From positions 1 to 36,259 of the IMG/VR virus record IMGVR_UViG_3300012147_000039: a DNA stretch of 36,259 bases; one strand, written 5' to 3'. Origin of the DNA: a virus. The position numbers and the translations under genes are program-made. Numbering within the stretch: the stretch's first letter is position 1; each line of letters starts with the position of its first letter. Under the pieces are notes generated by a model. The model ran no database searches. It was not told where the DNA came from and saw nothing but the letters and a program-made list of their open reading frames with translations. Positions 1-7,150 of the stretch are shown piece by piece.

Positions 1-179
1 ATCCATCCCGCCGCCTGTATCATCTTGACGGCTGACGCCCCGCAGGCAATCCATAACGGCTCAGTAGGGTCCGGGACCAGCCATTGGGGGTTGAGAAGCA
101 CGGACGCCCCCGGAGCATTAAGCTGTCCGAGGGCGGTGTTTACATCGGCGGGGTCGCCATCACAGACTATAAGTCTCAC
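1..179 (-). CDS. Hypothetical protein, C-terminus cut by window edge
   Basis: An open frame runs from a GTG at 179 to the left edge (about 59 codons visible, no stop). It starts MRLIVCDGDP and continues with ordinary protein composition. The GTG overlaps the TGA stop of the upstream gene as GTGA, the coupling arrangement used several times in this genome, which is the main support for the start. I recognise no domain in the visible part, and the function is unknown. Confidence 0.6.
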   Translation of the reverse strand, partial: MRLIVCDGDPADVNTALGQLNAPGASVLLNPQWLVPDPTEPLWIACGASAVKMIQAAGW

Positions 180-952
180 TTGACCCCCTCTGATAGTTTT
201 CCGATAGCCGGAAAATTGCTGGTGATCCAAGGCTTGAGCGCGGCGTAATAGGCCCCGAACAATGCCCGATACTCAAAAGCATATTCATCGGTATAGGGGC
301 CTGTCATAGCGGCATGTCCGGTCATACGATCTTCGCCCGAGGACGCTAGCCCCAACCGTTTCAGGATATCAGCTAGGTCCCCTTCTGGCGCGGTGTTATG
401 GTTGGTCGTGGCTCGGAAGCTGACAGACTCCTTTTTGAGCCGGGCCGCGATCTTGAGGTGTGGTCCGATAAAGCATGTTTTGTATATGGAACCAGAAGAC
501 GTGCCAAGGACTGGCTGGTAGAGGTCGCTAGCTTTATGAAGATGGATCGTGCCGGGGAATAGCTGGCTTGCGACGTGAACAACCCATTGATCATCCGTCA
601 TGGTATCTGGGTCGTCTGACTGCGCCGGGATAGGGACACCGCCTAGCGCCTCTGACTCTGGCGAATACTTCGGAAGGGCCGCATAATCAATACCAGCAGA
701 GTGGGTTAACTGCACGAGGGTCTTGCGCGCTAGGTGCATACGAAGTGAATTACCCCCTTTGATATCGGGAATTCCGAAGGGCAGGTCAACCCTGACCCCG
801 TTACAGTGCAGCGAGGTTCGAGTTAGGCCGGTGTGTATTTCAACTTCATCCGGCAGGCCGAAGGCGGTTCGAACCTTTTCTTGCAGGAAAGCAAATGTCT
901 TGGTTGTGTCGGGTTCCCCCGCGTCGGGTGCGTTCTTAAATTTGACGGCCAT
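176..952 (-). CDS. Hypothetical phage protein with MAVKF N-terminus
   Basis: A 258-residue protein I do not recognise. The ATG at 952 follows a TTGGAGA Shine-Dalgarno and lies 31 nt beyond the -10 of the promoter at 983-1011, so the start is secure. There is no membrane segment or signal peptide. The first residues, MAVKFKNAPDAGEP, resemble the N-terminal tag and Ala/Pro linker of the SSB-like protein (23091) and of the genes starting at 20093 and 18263. It is the first gene of its own short transcript and is probably coupled to the gene starting at 179. Confidence 0.8.
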   Translation of the reverse strand: MAVKFKNAPDAGEPDTTKTFAFLQEKVRTAFGLPDEVEIHTGLTRTSLHCNGVRVDLPFGIPDIKGGNSLRMHLARKTLVQLTHSAGIDYAALPKYSPESEALGGVPIPAQSDDPDTMTDDQWVVHVASQLFPGTIHLHKASDLYQPVLGTSSGSIYKTCFIGPHLKIAARLKKESVSFRATTNHNTAPEGDLADILKRLGLASSGEDRMTGHAAMTGPYTDEYAFEYRALFGAYYAALKPWITSNFPAIGKLSEGVK

Positions 953-966
953 TGTGGTTCTCCAAG

Positions 967-976
967 GGTGTGGTGT
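967..976 (-). promoter_or_regulatory. Conserved 5'-leader element (ACACCACACC)
   Basis: The predicted mRNA 5' end for the gene at 952, about 7 nt after the -10, reads ACACCACACC. It is a variant of the ACACCACAACC leader seen at 5661, 15426 and 28388. Seven bases (CACCACA) can pair with the apical loop of the predicted small RNA at 28456-28541. Confidence 0.4.
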
Positions 977-982
977 ACCTAC

Positions 983-1011
983 ACCCTATTCCCCTTATTT
1001 GCGTTTGTCAA
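983..1011 (-). promoter_or_regulatory. Sigma70-type phage promoter for the gene at 952
   Basis: On the minus strand: TTGACA (1006-1011), a 17-bp spacer beginning AACG and ending with a G-run, then TAGGGT (983-988). The -35 lies inside the last codons of the upstream phosphatase gene. The start codon at 952 is 31 nt downstream. It matches the shared promoter family of this genome. Confidence 0.75.
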
Positions 1012-1591
1012 CCGTATTGACATACTTTTGTGGAGGCTTGGTGGCCCCGTAGTGAACCACGAGGAAGTTTTCCTGCGCTTTGCTTTCAATGGCCCGGTCG
1101 CAATAGTTATTCCGCGTCCAAGCGATGCAATCCCCTTCGAAGTAATGTGAGGCGACGGCGGCAATTACCAGCCCCGTGCGGCCATGTCCGCCGATGCACC
1201 CAACATGAACCCGCTGCCCAAGGTCTAGATAGCGCCGGATCAGCTTAACCAGTTCCGCAAAGTTGTCTGCGTGCCGGGGTATTTTCATGTTCTCAATCGG
1301 GTAATATACGCAGCGGGGGGCGTCCGTGATAGACATTTCCGGTAAAAATTTCGGGTGCTCCATCGAATAATCCAGAGCGACGTAGAGGGCTACATCCTTA
1401 TGCCGGTCGTGGTTCCGGCAGTTACCCCCGATAAGCGTTCCGATGCCAATAGGGAGGTCCGGGTGCGTCTCGTGACACCGCTTCCCCTGCGGGATAAAAA
1501 CCCTCTGCCCCTTCCCCTTGCTGGAGTAGCCAAGGTCTAAATCGTCCATGTCTGAGAAGTCGATAAAACCCATACCCTTATGTCCTGACAT
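995..1591 (-). CDS. CX5R dual-specificity/tyrosine-type phosphatase
   Basis: This 198-residue protein has the cysteine phosphatase P-loop VGCIGGHGRTG, with catalytic Cys132 and Arg138. The family forms a phospho-cysteine intermediate and removes phosphate from proteins, nucleotides or lipids. The usual His before the catalytic Cys is Gly, exactly as in the second phosphatase at 2611-3147, so the two share an unusual subtype. The start codon overlaps the upstream stop as TAATG. Substrate is unknown. The proximity to a dikinase-like phosphotransferase (3790-5661) suggests linked chemistry, but that is inference. Confidence 0.8.
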   Translation of the reverse strand: MSGHKGMGFIDFSDMDDLDLGYSSKGKGQRVFIPQGKRCHETHPDLPIGIGTLIGGNCRNHDRHKDVALYVALDYSMEHPKFLPEMSITDAPRCVYYPIENMKIPRHADNFAELVKLIRRYLDLGQRVHVGCIGGHGRTGLVIAAVASHYFEGDCIAWTRNNYCDRAIESKAQENFLVVHYGATKPPQKYVNTVDKRK

Positions 1592-2544
1592 TACGCTTCC
1601 TTTCGCTCATTAGTGGTGTTTATCGTGTAGACCCCAAAGGGGTGGGCTGTGATCTTAGCCCCGTTTTCCGTGGTAGTAGCCGAGGCCTCTGAGGCTTTCG
1701 AGCCATCCGCATGGACCCCGCCGCCGTCACCGGCTTGATACTCAGGTTTGACCTTCTGGATAGCCGCGAGGGCGCGGTGCTTAAATTCCTTGAACTGGTC
1801 CAGCACCTGATGCGAATAGAGGGCTTCAACCTTATCCGCCATGGTGAAAACTGATGAAGCGGCCTGAGCGTTCAGGAGGGCTTGAAGGTTCCCATCATGA
1901 AGCGTGAAATAGAACCCTTTATTGAATATCGGACCGGTGTTGTGCACGAGGGACCATGCCCGGTCCGCCGCCAACATTGCGCTGATATCGCCTTTCAGAT
2001 ACCACAGTAGGACAAGTGCAATATCGGCCCATTTCTTACCACCGAACGCGCCAGCCCAGCCCCCATGCCGGTAGTTTTGTTCGACTGCTTCAATATAGGC
2101 TAGGGCGGTTATATGAGGGTATTTGGCAACATGATCCATATAGTTCCCGGGCTGGGATGATATCGCGGTGCATAACGCAACAGCGTCTGGGTCGAAGGTG
2201 CCTGAGGAAAAGGCTTTGTGGCATTTGGCTGAATTGCCGTGCCGGAGTTCCTTGGAAACAATTCGCCAGACGTAGAACATAAGCTGCTTCGTGACGGCCC
2301 CGCAGGAACCGTACCAGTATTTAGCCAAGTCTGCTCTTTCCGAAGCGCTAAGGTCCGGTTTGGTGATCGTAAGCATATCCGCCAGTTCAACGCCGCCGTA
2401 GTGGATATAGGCCCCCATAGACGGGTGCATGGCAGGCTCTAGGATAGTGGCTTTTTCAGCAGTCAGAAGACTTCCAATAGTAACATCAGCCTGCGATTTG
2501 GCGACCCTGAGCGGGTGGGTCTTGAAATAATCTAGGGTAATCAT
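1591..2544 (-). CDS. Hypothetical phage protein, 317 residues
   Basis: I do not recognise this protein. It starts MITLDYFKTHPL. The ATG at 2544 follows an AGGAGG Shine-Dalgarno, while an in-frame TTG at 2556 overlaps that ribosome site and is rejected. The middle is rich in Trp, Tyr and His, with helical segments. The last 55 residues or so are a Gly/Ala/Ser/Thr-rich low-complexity tail. No signal peptide or transmembrane helix is clear. It is the first gene after the promoter at 2577-2605 and is coupled to the phosphatase gene downstream by TAATG, so the two may work together. Confidence 0.75.
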   Translation of the reverse strand: MITLDYFKTHPLRVAKSQADVTIGSLLTAEKATILEPAMHPSMGAYIHYGGVELADMLTITKPDLSASERADLAKYWYGSCGAVTKQLMFYVWRIVSKELRHGNSAKCHKAFSSGTFDPDAVALCTAISSQPGNYMDHVAKYPHITALAYIEAVEQNYRHGGWAGAFGGKKWADIALVLLWYLKGDISAMLAADRAWSLVHNTGPIFNKGFYFTLHDGNLQALLNAQAASSVFTMADKVEALYSHQVLDQFKEFKHRALAAIQKVKPEYQAGDGGGVHADGSKASEASATTTENGAKITAHPFGVYTINTTNERKEA

Positions 2545-2576
2545 TGTATCCTCCAAGGGGCTTATGGTGTTCTCCC

Positions 2577-2605
2577 ATTCTAAGGGCGTCTACCCCGTTT
2601 GTCAA
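2577..2605 (-). promoter_or_regulatory. Sigma70-type phage promoter for 2544-995
   Basis: On the minus strand: TTGACA (2600-2605), 17-bp spacer starting AACG, TAGAAT (2577-2582). The -10 is 33 nt from the ATG at 2544. The predicted leader begins ACACCATAAG, related to the ACACCACAACC leaders. Confidence 0.75.
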
Positions 2606-2610
2606 CCCGG

Positions 2611-3147
2611 TTACTCAGCCCATATGCGTGAAAAGAGGCGGCGCACCCAGCCCTGTTCAGTGTGAGGCCGCGTGGCATTACCCTCTGTAATTTCAGGATA
2701 GGGGGATTTGTTCAGACCAGCCCCATAGCGTGAGTCGATCCGCACATAGGTCCTGACTTGCTTTTCCTGATCTTTTGTCTCAATCGCGCCGGGCTTGTAA
2801 ACCTGCCGGATATAGTCGATTGCCCGGCCCCCGGTGAAGGCCGGGTGCTGTGCGACCAGCAAGGCCAGCAGCGTCCCTGTTCGTCCGGTTCCGCCCATAC
2901 AGCCAACATAGAGCGGGCGTCCAACTTCAAGGTCCTCAATAATTCCCGGCAGGGCGGCATCCAGATTTTCCTCTTCGAAGGTGGCGAAGTCTCTGACACC
3001 TAGGTCATAGGCGATGTACTCTTCCGCGACCGGGATTTCTTCCGCACACCGAATGAGCATGTATCCGGGTGGGAGGTCTTTCGTGGGGCCAGCATGTAGC
3101 CAGCCTGTCAGACCATTTTCGAGAGGGATGGGGACAGCTTTTATCAT
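2611..3147 (-). CDS. Second CX5R dual-specificity/tyrosine-type phosphatase
   Basis: This 178-residue protein has the P-loop YVGCMGGTGRTG, with catalytic Cys83 and Arg89. As in the phosphatase at 995-1591, Gly replaces the usual His before the Cys. The rest of the two proteins differs, so they are diverged paralogues or separate acquisitions rather than a recent duplication. The family hydrolyses phosphoesters on proteins or small molecules. The ATG at 3147 overlaps the upstream TGA as ATGA. The C-terminal 40 residues are basic and aromatic and resemble nothing I know. Confidence 0.8.
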   Translation of the reverse strand: MIKAVPIPLENGLTGWLHAGPTKDLPPGYMLIRCAEEIPVAEEYIAYDLGVRDFATFEEENLDAALPGIIEDLEVGRPLYVGCMGGTGRTGTLLALLVAQHPAFTGGRAIDYIRQVYKPGAIETKDQEKQVRTYVRIDSRYGAGLNKSPYPEITEGNATRPHTEQGWVRRLFSRIWAE

Positions 3148-3518
3148 GGTTTATTGCCTTTCATATCGCAGAGTGGTTGGGCGTTATCAAACGCGCGGGG
3201 GCAGGGCCGTTGGGCGACCCCTTCCTTGCCGTCTATGATCGTAACGAATGGGTAGGCCATCAGACCCCGGCATAGTTTGCACTCTGAAACCGGGCGATGA
3301 TCAATCTGCTGCGGTCCTATCATCGTAACCGAAGCGATATGCCTATCCTGTATGAGTAGCACAAATGGCCCGTAGGTGGCGTTTCCGGCCATATGGGTAG
3401 TCGGGGCCGCTTGTGAGGCTAGACCCCTTACCCGGGCCGCTGTATCGACCCAGAAGCCATAACTGCGGGCTTGCCTTACCGCCGCCTCTGATACCGTGAA
3501 TTCATTCGGGTGGGTCAT
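3144..3518 (-). CDS. Hypothetical protein between CsrA-like and phosphatase genes
   Basis: About 124 residues from the ATG at 3518 (MTHPNEFTVSEA), overlapping the end of the CsrA-like gene by 17 nt. An in-frame ATG at 3554 would lengthen it by 12 residues but lies deep inside the upstream gene and lacks a ribosome site. Cysteines occur at ECKLC, at RPC and near the C-terminus, so a small metal site is possible but not shown. No family is recognised. It is coupled to the phosphatase gene by ATGA. Confidence 0.65.
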   Translation of the reverse strand: MTHPNEFTVSEAAVRQARSYGFWVDTAARVRGLASQAAPTTHMAGNATYGPFVLLIQDRHIASVTMIGPQQIDHRPVSECKLCRGLMAYPFVTIIDGKEGVAQRPCPRAFDNAQPLCDMKGNKP

Positions 3519-3774
3519 AGGGCAGTTCCCGGATGCGGATAGACTTCGGCGCATCGAACAGAAACTTGATCCGTTGAGAAAAGCCCGCCGTGCGGCTGAC
3601 TGTTACCAGAACCTCTGGGAATATCGCCAGCTTTCGGTCCCATCCAATTAGGATGGTTCCGGGTTCCCCTTCTATTTCTAATGAGACAACGCCCGGACGT
3701 AGCACGGACACCGGGCGGATGATACGGTCCCCAACCAGAATGGACTGACCCTCTTGTGCGTTTACTATGAACAT
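3502..3774 (-). CDS. CsrA-like post-transcriptional regulator with duplicated core
   Basis: A 90-residue protein. Residues 1-35 follow the CsrA core: MFIV start, G9, then ILVGD at 12-16, then alternating hydrophobics to SLEIEG. Residues 40-84 repeat the second half of the fold, with VLVTV, RIKFLF and APKSIRIRE matching the CsrA stretch that ends APK-x-V-x-V-x-R-E-E. CsrA normally has about 61 residues and works as a strand-swapped dimer that binds GGA-containing mRNA leaders to block translation. This chain looks like one and a half to two fused cores, perhaps a single-chain pseudo-dimer. The RNA-binding residues at strand 1 are altered, and the C-terminal Arg alignment is ambiguous by one residue. 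It sits just downstream of the dikinase-like gene. Family assignment is by pattern only. Confidence 0.6.
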   Translation of the reverse strand: MFIVNAQEGQSILVGDRIIRPVSVLRPGVVSLEIEGEPGTILIGWDRKLAIFPEVLVTVSRTAGFSQRIKFLFDAPKSIRIRELPYDPPE

Positions 3775-3789
3775 CTGACACCATGGCTT

Positions 3790-5661
3790 TTAACCCCCTA
3801 GCAGGTCAAGGAGGTCAAGGATGCTTATCTCATTTTTGAGATTGACCGATACCCCTAGCATTTCGGTGACTTTAGGAGCCATAGCGTGACTGACACCGTA
3901 GGCTATAGTGGTCCCGGCGATGTCACCAGCAAAGTTGTCTGCGATACCTTGAAAGAGCGTCTCTGCCGTATCGCTGAAAAGGTCTTCCCCCATGCCCTGC
4001 ATTTCGAAGGCGAGGACGACATTCTTGCCCTTCTCTTTCATCTTTTCCATGCGTTTTAGCTGGGTTTCTACCTGATCCAGATCGGCTGGGTTGAGGGGTA
4101 GCACTACATCGTAGCCAATCCCGCAATCGTAGTAGTATACCTCTGACGCGACCTCAATACCCTTGCTTTTTACAATATAGTGAAGCGCCTCATAAATGGA
4201 GCGTGGGGGCTGCTGTTTCTTGACCGGGTGTTCTCCAGTAAATACCTGACCTAAGGTCCCATCTAGCGTGATATAGCTTTCCTCTTGTATCTGGGTGCTA
4301 CCTATAGTGACCCAGCCCTGCTTAGTGAACGTAAGATCACCGGCCCCAACTACTGCCGGAACCCCGATGCCCCGAGCGACCACCGCCGAGTGGCAGGTAA
4401 AGCCCCCGGTCTTGGTTAGGATGCCGCCGCACTTCGCCATGATAGGGAAATCGTCTGGCGATGTATCCTCTGCGACCAAAATACAGTCCTTACCAATCTT
4501 GGCTATCGGCGTCGTGCGAAAGACAATCCTGCCTGAGATAGCGCCCGGGGCTGCGGGCAAACCGGTCATAGTCGGTTTCATGTCGGTATCGACTACCGCG
4601 ATGCGCGTTTGCTCTACCATGCGGCGCGTGAGACGGGCCTTGAGGTAGCTGTAGCGCTGGGGGGAGGGCATGGAGGCGCAAAGGGCCACCGCCGTTTCTA
4701 TACGGGCGCGGGCTGACATCTTAGCCGTGCGGGTTTGAAGGACGTAGAGGGTCCCATCCTCTACCGTGAATTCAATGTCCTGAACGTCCCCGAAATGGGC
4801 TTCCAGTGTGGAGCAGAGACTGCCTAGCTGTGAGTGCAGGTTTTCCCAATATGGGTTGCCGGAATGTGCCAGATCGTCTAGGGACATGGGCGTTATTTCA
4901 CCTGATACAACTTCCTCACCTTGAGCGTTGAAGGCTATCTCACCTTTCATTTCGTTCTCACCCGTGGCCGGGTTCCGGGTAAACATGACGCCTGACCCCG
5001 AGAGGCCCTTGGCTGTCCCCATTACCATTTTTTGTACCACGCAGGCTGTGCCCATATCTTCCGGGATATCGTGCATCTTGCGATAAGCCCGAGCGCGTGG
5101 GGTATCCCATGAGCGGAATACGGCTTCGATGCAGGCCAGCACCTGTTCGGTGCGCGCTAAGGGAATGTCGAGGCCCTCTGCGCTTTTGATTACCCCTGCC
5201 ATCAGAGAAAACCGCCGTTCGCTGCTGTCTGCGCGGGCCTCTATCATTTCGGAGAGGGTCTTTACCCGTGCCTTTGGCACTCCCTTGACGATCTCTAGCC
5301 ACGATGTAGCAAAGCGGTGAAACGCGCCGGGATACATATCATCCAGTTCTACTGTTACTCCAACATTCAGAACCGTGTCCATCATCCCCGGCATGGATAC
5401 TGGAGCGCCGGAGCGAACACTAAACATGCAGTCTTTGTCGTCACTGACGAACCATGCAACTCGATCAATGAGTTCGTCTGGCAGCTTGTTATGGGTTTTG
5501 TAATACTGCCATGCGAGGGTCGTAATGACCAGCGCGCGGGGAACGGGTAACTGTGCCTGCGCCATTTCGATAAGCCCCGCACCCTTACCACCATAGATGG
5601 CTTTATCCGGTGGCGGGGCGGTGTGCGGGAAGCCTGTAGTTGCGGCCCAATACTGTGACAT
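3790..5661 (-). CDS. Pyruvate-phosphate-dikinase-like protein lacking PEP barrel
   Basis: A 623-residue protein from the ATG at 5661, which follows TTGGAGA (the in-frame TTG at 5673 overlaps that site). It has clear PPDK signatures: GGKGAG near 24, SVRSGAPVSMPGMMD at 81-95, GVMFTRNPATGE at 224-235 and LYVLQTRT near 305 form the ATP-grasp domain. TGGFTCHSAVVARGIG near 418-433, with phospho-acceptor His424, is the swivelling domain. PPDK moves the beta-phosphate of ATP to this His and then to pyruvate on a C-terminal TIM barrel. Here the barrel is absent (family length is about 870-890 residues) and about 150 unrecognised residues follow. The Thr two before the His, the regulatory site of plant PPDK, is kept. 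The acceptor must differ from pyruvate or be handled in trans. Confidence 0.85.
   Translation of the reverse strand: MSQYWAATTGFPHTAPPPDKAIYGGKGAGLIEMAQAQLPVPRALVITTLAWQYYKTHNKLPDELIDRVAWFVSDDKDCMFSVRSGAPVSMPGMMDTVLNVGVTVELDDMYPGAFHRFATSWLEIVKGVPKARVKTLSEMIEARADSSERRFSLMAGVIKSAEGLDIPLARTEQVLACIEAVFRSWDTPRARAYRKMHDIPEDMGTACVVQKMVMGTAKGLSGSGVMFTRNPATGENEMKGEIAFNAQGEEVVSGEITPMSLDDLAHSGNPYWENLHSQLGSLCSTLEAHFGDVQDIEFTVEDGTLYVLQTRTAKMSARARIETAVALCASMPSPQRYSYLKARLTRRMVEQTRIAVVDTDMKPTMTGLPAAPGAISGRIVFRTTPIAKIGKDCILVAEDTSPDDFPIMAKCGGILTKTGGFTCHSAVVARGIGVPAVVGAGDLTFTKQGWVTIGSTQIQEESYITLDGTLGQVFTGEHPVKKQQPPRSIYEALHYIVKSKGIEVASEVYYYDCGIGYDVVLPLNPADLDQVETQLKRMEKMKEKGKNVVLAFEMQGMGEDLFSDTAETLFQGIADNFAGDIAGTTIAYGVSHAMAPKVTEMLGVSVNLKNEISILDLLDLLGG
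4325..4340 (-). promoter_or_regulatory. 16-bp dyad site 1 (GTGATCTTACGTTCAC)
   Basis: One of eight copies of the family GTGNNC-N4-GNNCAC with core GATCTTA. It lies inside the dikinase-like coding region and is read in a different peptide context from the other copies, so protein sequence does not explain it. Proposed as a protein-binding site. Confidence 0.55.
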
Positions 5662-5677
5662 TGCTATCTCCAAGAGT

Positions 5678-5688
5678 GGTTGTGGTGT
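5678..5688 (-). promoter_or_regulatory. Conserved 5'-leader element (ACACCACAACC)
   Basis: This is the predicted first 11 nt of the mRNA for the dikinase-like gene. Positions 5678-5687 are the exact complement (10 nt) of the apical-loop sequence of the predicted small RNA (28478-28487). Confidence 0.5.
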
Positions 5689-5694
5689 TAGAAC

Positions 5695-5723
5695 AACCTA
5701 ACCCCCATAGGGTAGTTAGTCAA
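5695..5723 (-). promoter_or_regulatory. Sigma70-type phage promoter for the dikinase-like gene
   Basis: On the minus strand: TTGACT (5718-5723), 17-bp spacer starting AACT and containing a G-run, TAGGTT (5695-5700). The TTGACTAA also encodes the last residues and stop of the upstream gene. The ATG at 5661 is 34 nt downstream. Confidence 0.75.
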
Positions 5724-6339
5724 CCCTCTTTATGACATCTTCTGCGAAGGCATAAAGGCCCGTCTCGGTGATTGCATTATAGGCCAGTCCAGCCTGTTGA
5801 ATAGCGTGAACGCGAGACAGGGACCAATCCCCGACTTCATCCGTCTCAGCGTCTTCTTTCAGCATGAGCGCCGCCATACAGGCCGGGGCGTCCGGGGGGT
5901 AGCGCCAATCGTCAGCCAGCGTCACCGTAGCGTGTGCGACCGCATAGAGGAATTCTCGGTTGTTCAGGTAAAACCCCTGCTTTCGGATCGTGTCATAATA
6001 CCTGTCCAGTTGGTTCGCCATACGCTTCCGGTCCTGCTCTTTGAGCAAGAGAGAGGATACCTTGGCAATACCAGCTACGATGGCCGTGTGTACGTCATGG
6101 CGCACGACTGCTTGGAACGTCGCGTGGCAGTCTGCAATGGCTTGGTGCATAAGGTAGGGCGGCAACGCAAGGGCGACCGCCTGCTGAACTGAGCGGGGGC
6201 GTGCCTTTTCCTTGGCCGCACGGCCTCTATAGATTTCCGCCCACTGTTCTTCATCCGTCTTGTCCCGCCAGCGCGGGATTTTCTTAGGACGGGGTTGATT
6301 TCCAGTTAGAATTGATGAGCCTGCGTTTGTCTTTTGCAT
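5716..6339 (-). CDS. Hypothetical phage protein following glycosyltransferase
   Basis: About 207 residues from the ATG at 6339 (MQKTNAGSSILTG), with GGAAGG upstream. A longer frame to 6450 exists but has no ribosome site and lies deeper in the upstream gene. The N-terminus is basic (PRPKKIPRWRDK), followed by a helical, Ala-rich body. I recognise no enzyme motif. The start overlaps the end of the glycosyltransferase-like gene by 56 nt. The TAA stop is part of the next promoter (GTT GAC TAA). It shares the terminase transcript, but nothing in its sequence ties it to packaging. Confidence 0.7.
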   Translation of the reverse strand: MQKTNAGSSILTGNQPRPKKIPRWRDKTDEEQWAEIYRGRAAKEKARPRSVQQAVALALPPYLMHQAIADCHATFQAVVRHDVHTAIVAGIAKVSSLLLKEQDRKRMANQLDRYYDTIRKQGFYLNNREFLYAVAHATVTLADDWRYPPDAPACMAALMLKEDAETDEVGDWSLSRVHAIQQAGLAYNAITETGLYAFAEDVIKRVD

Positions 6340-7150
6340 GTGAATTCGCCTTCCAGTAGTCGCTTTTGTGATCAATAAACAGGTCGTTTTTGCGGGGCTT
6401 CCCTGTGATCTTACGTGCATCCCCTTTGAGGTGGTCAAGGTATTCCCCAAGGAAGCTGTTTATCATGGGATGGCCCGCACCGCTTCGCTTGGGTAAATGC
6501 CCGGTCAGGTCCTTGCCTTGCAGTTCGTCCCCCATCTTTTCCTTGGCCCGATCAAACAAGTAGCTGTCATGGTATTCTCGTTCTTTTCGGAAGGTCCCTT
6601 CGGTGTAGTAGCTAGTCCAGTTGTCGATAAGATCGCGCGCGGGCTTCCGCGTGAGGTTGAAATATAGGAAGCCACATTCCGTGTATTTATAGCATCTGCC
6701 CAGAAACATCACGTCATACTCTGCCGGTGTCATTTCAGATAAGGCATCTGGGCTGACAGGGTTGTGAGTGAGGGTATCGGCATCCAACCATATCAAGGCT
6801 TCGTAAGGGGTCAGACCATCCTCAGATTTCCGCATGAGGTTTTGAATACAGAAGGGCTTGTGGCAAAACTTTACGGCATCGAACCGGTAGTCATAGCCCG
6901 AGGCCATAGCCCCTGTATAGGCGTCAGTGCTCGCGTAGAGGCTCAGGAAGGTGTCCTTCTCTTCCATCCGGTCGTAGACCCCCCGAACCCTCGGATCGGT
7001 GGACAGGGGGACCTTTTCGTCAGGGTAGAGGTAGAGGTCTACACCCTGCGGCCAGTGCTTTACCCAAGCTGAAACCATTCGTTCGGCGTAGAGGTCCCAG
7101 CCTGCGCGTGAGAAGGTCGTGACGACTGCGGTTTTTCTGAGCCGGGTCAT
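6284..7150 (-). CDS. Putative glycosyltransferase (DXD type)
   Basis: A 288-residue protein from the ATG at 7150, coupled to the terL stop as ATGA. The N-terminus (KTAVVTTFSRAGWDLYAERM) and the metal-binding DXD in IWLDADTLTH (123-125) are typical of nucleotide-sugar-dependent GT-A enzymes. FLGRCYKYTECGFLYFNL afterwards resembles the acceptor region of small phage and capsule glycosyltransferases. It likely moves a sugar onto DNA, virion protein or a host glycan, but the acceptor cannot be told. It lies directly after terL, away from the glycan gene run at 28572-32993. Confidence 0.7.
   Translation of the reverse strand: MTRLRKTAVVTTFSRAGWDLYAERMVSAWVKHWPQGVDLYLYPDEKVPLSTDPRVRGVYDRMEEKDTFLSLYASTDAYTGAMASGYDYRFDAVKFCHKPFCIQNLMRKSEDGLTPYEALIWLDADTLTHNPVSPDALSEMTPAEYDVMFLGRCYKYTECGFLYFNLTRKPARDLIDNWTSYYTEGTFRKEREYHDSYLFDRAKEKMGDELQGKDLTGHLPKRSGAGHPMINSFLGEYLDHLKGDARKITGKPRKNDLFIDHKSDYWKANSHAKDKRRLINSNWKSTPS
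6405..6420 (+). promoter_or_regulatory. 16-bp dyad site 2 (GTGATCTTACGTGCAT)
   Basis: Plus-strand copy of the GTGATCTTASGTGCAC family, one base off the GTG...CAC dyad. It is located inside the glycosyltransferase-like coding region. Confidence 0.5.

Noticed and set aside
1649-1664. Partial dyad GTGATCTTAGCCCCGT
   Set aside because: The left half and core match, but the right half has no GNNCAC. It may be a decayed copy and is not counted among the eight.
2344-2359. GTGATCGTAAGCATAT resembling the dyad
   Set aside because: Core and right half both differ; within chance expectation.
3515-3784. Alternative minus-strand frame starting ATG 3784
   Set aside because: It overlaps the CsrA-like gene almost completely. 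Its product has shadow-like composition and no family pattern, whereas the frame from 3774 matches CsrA.
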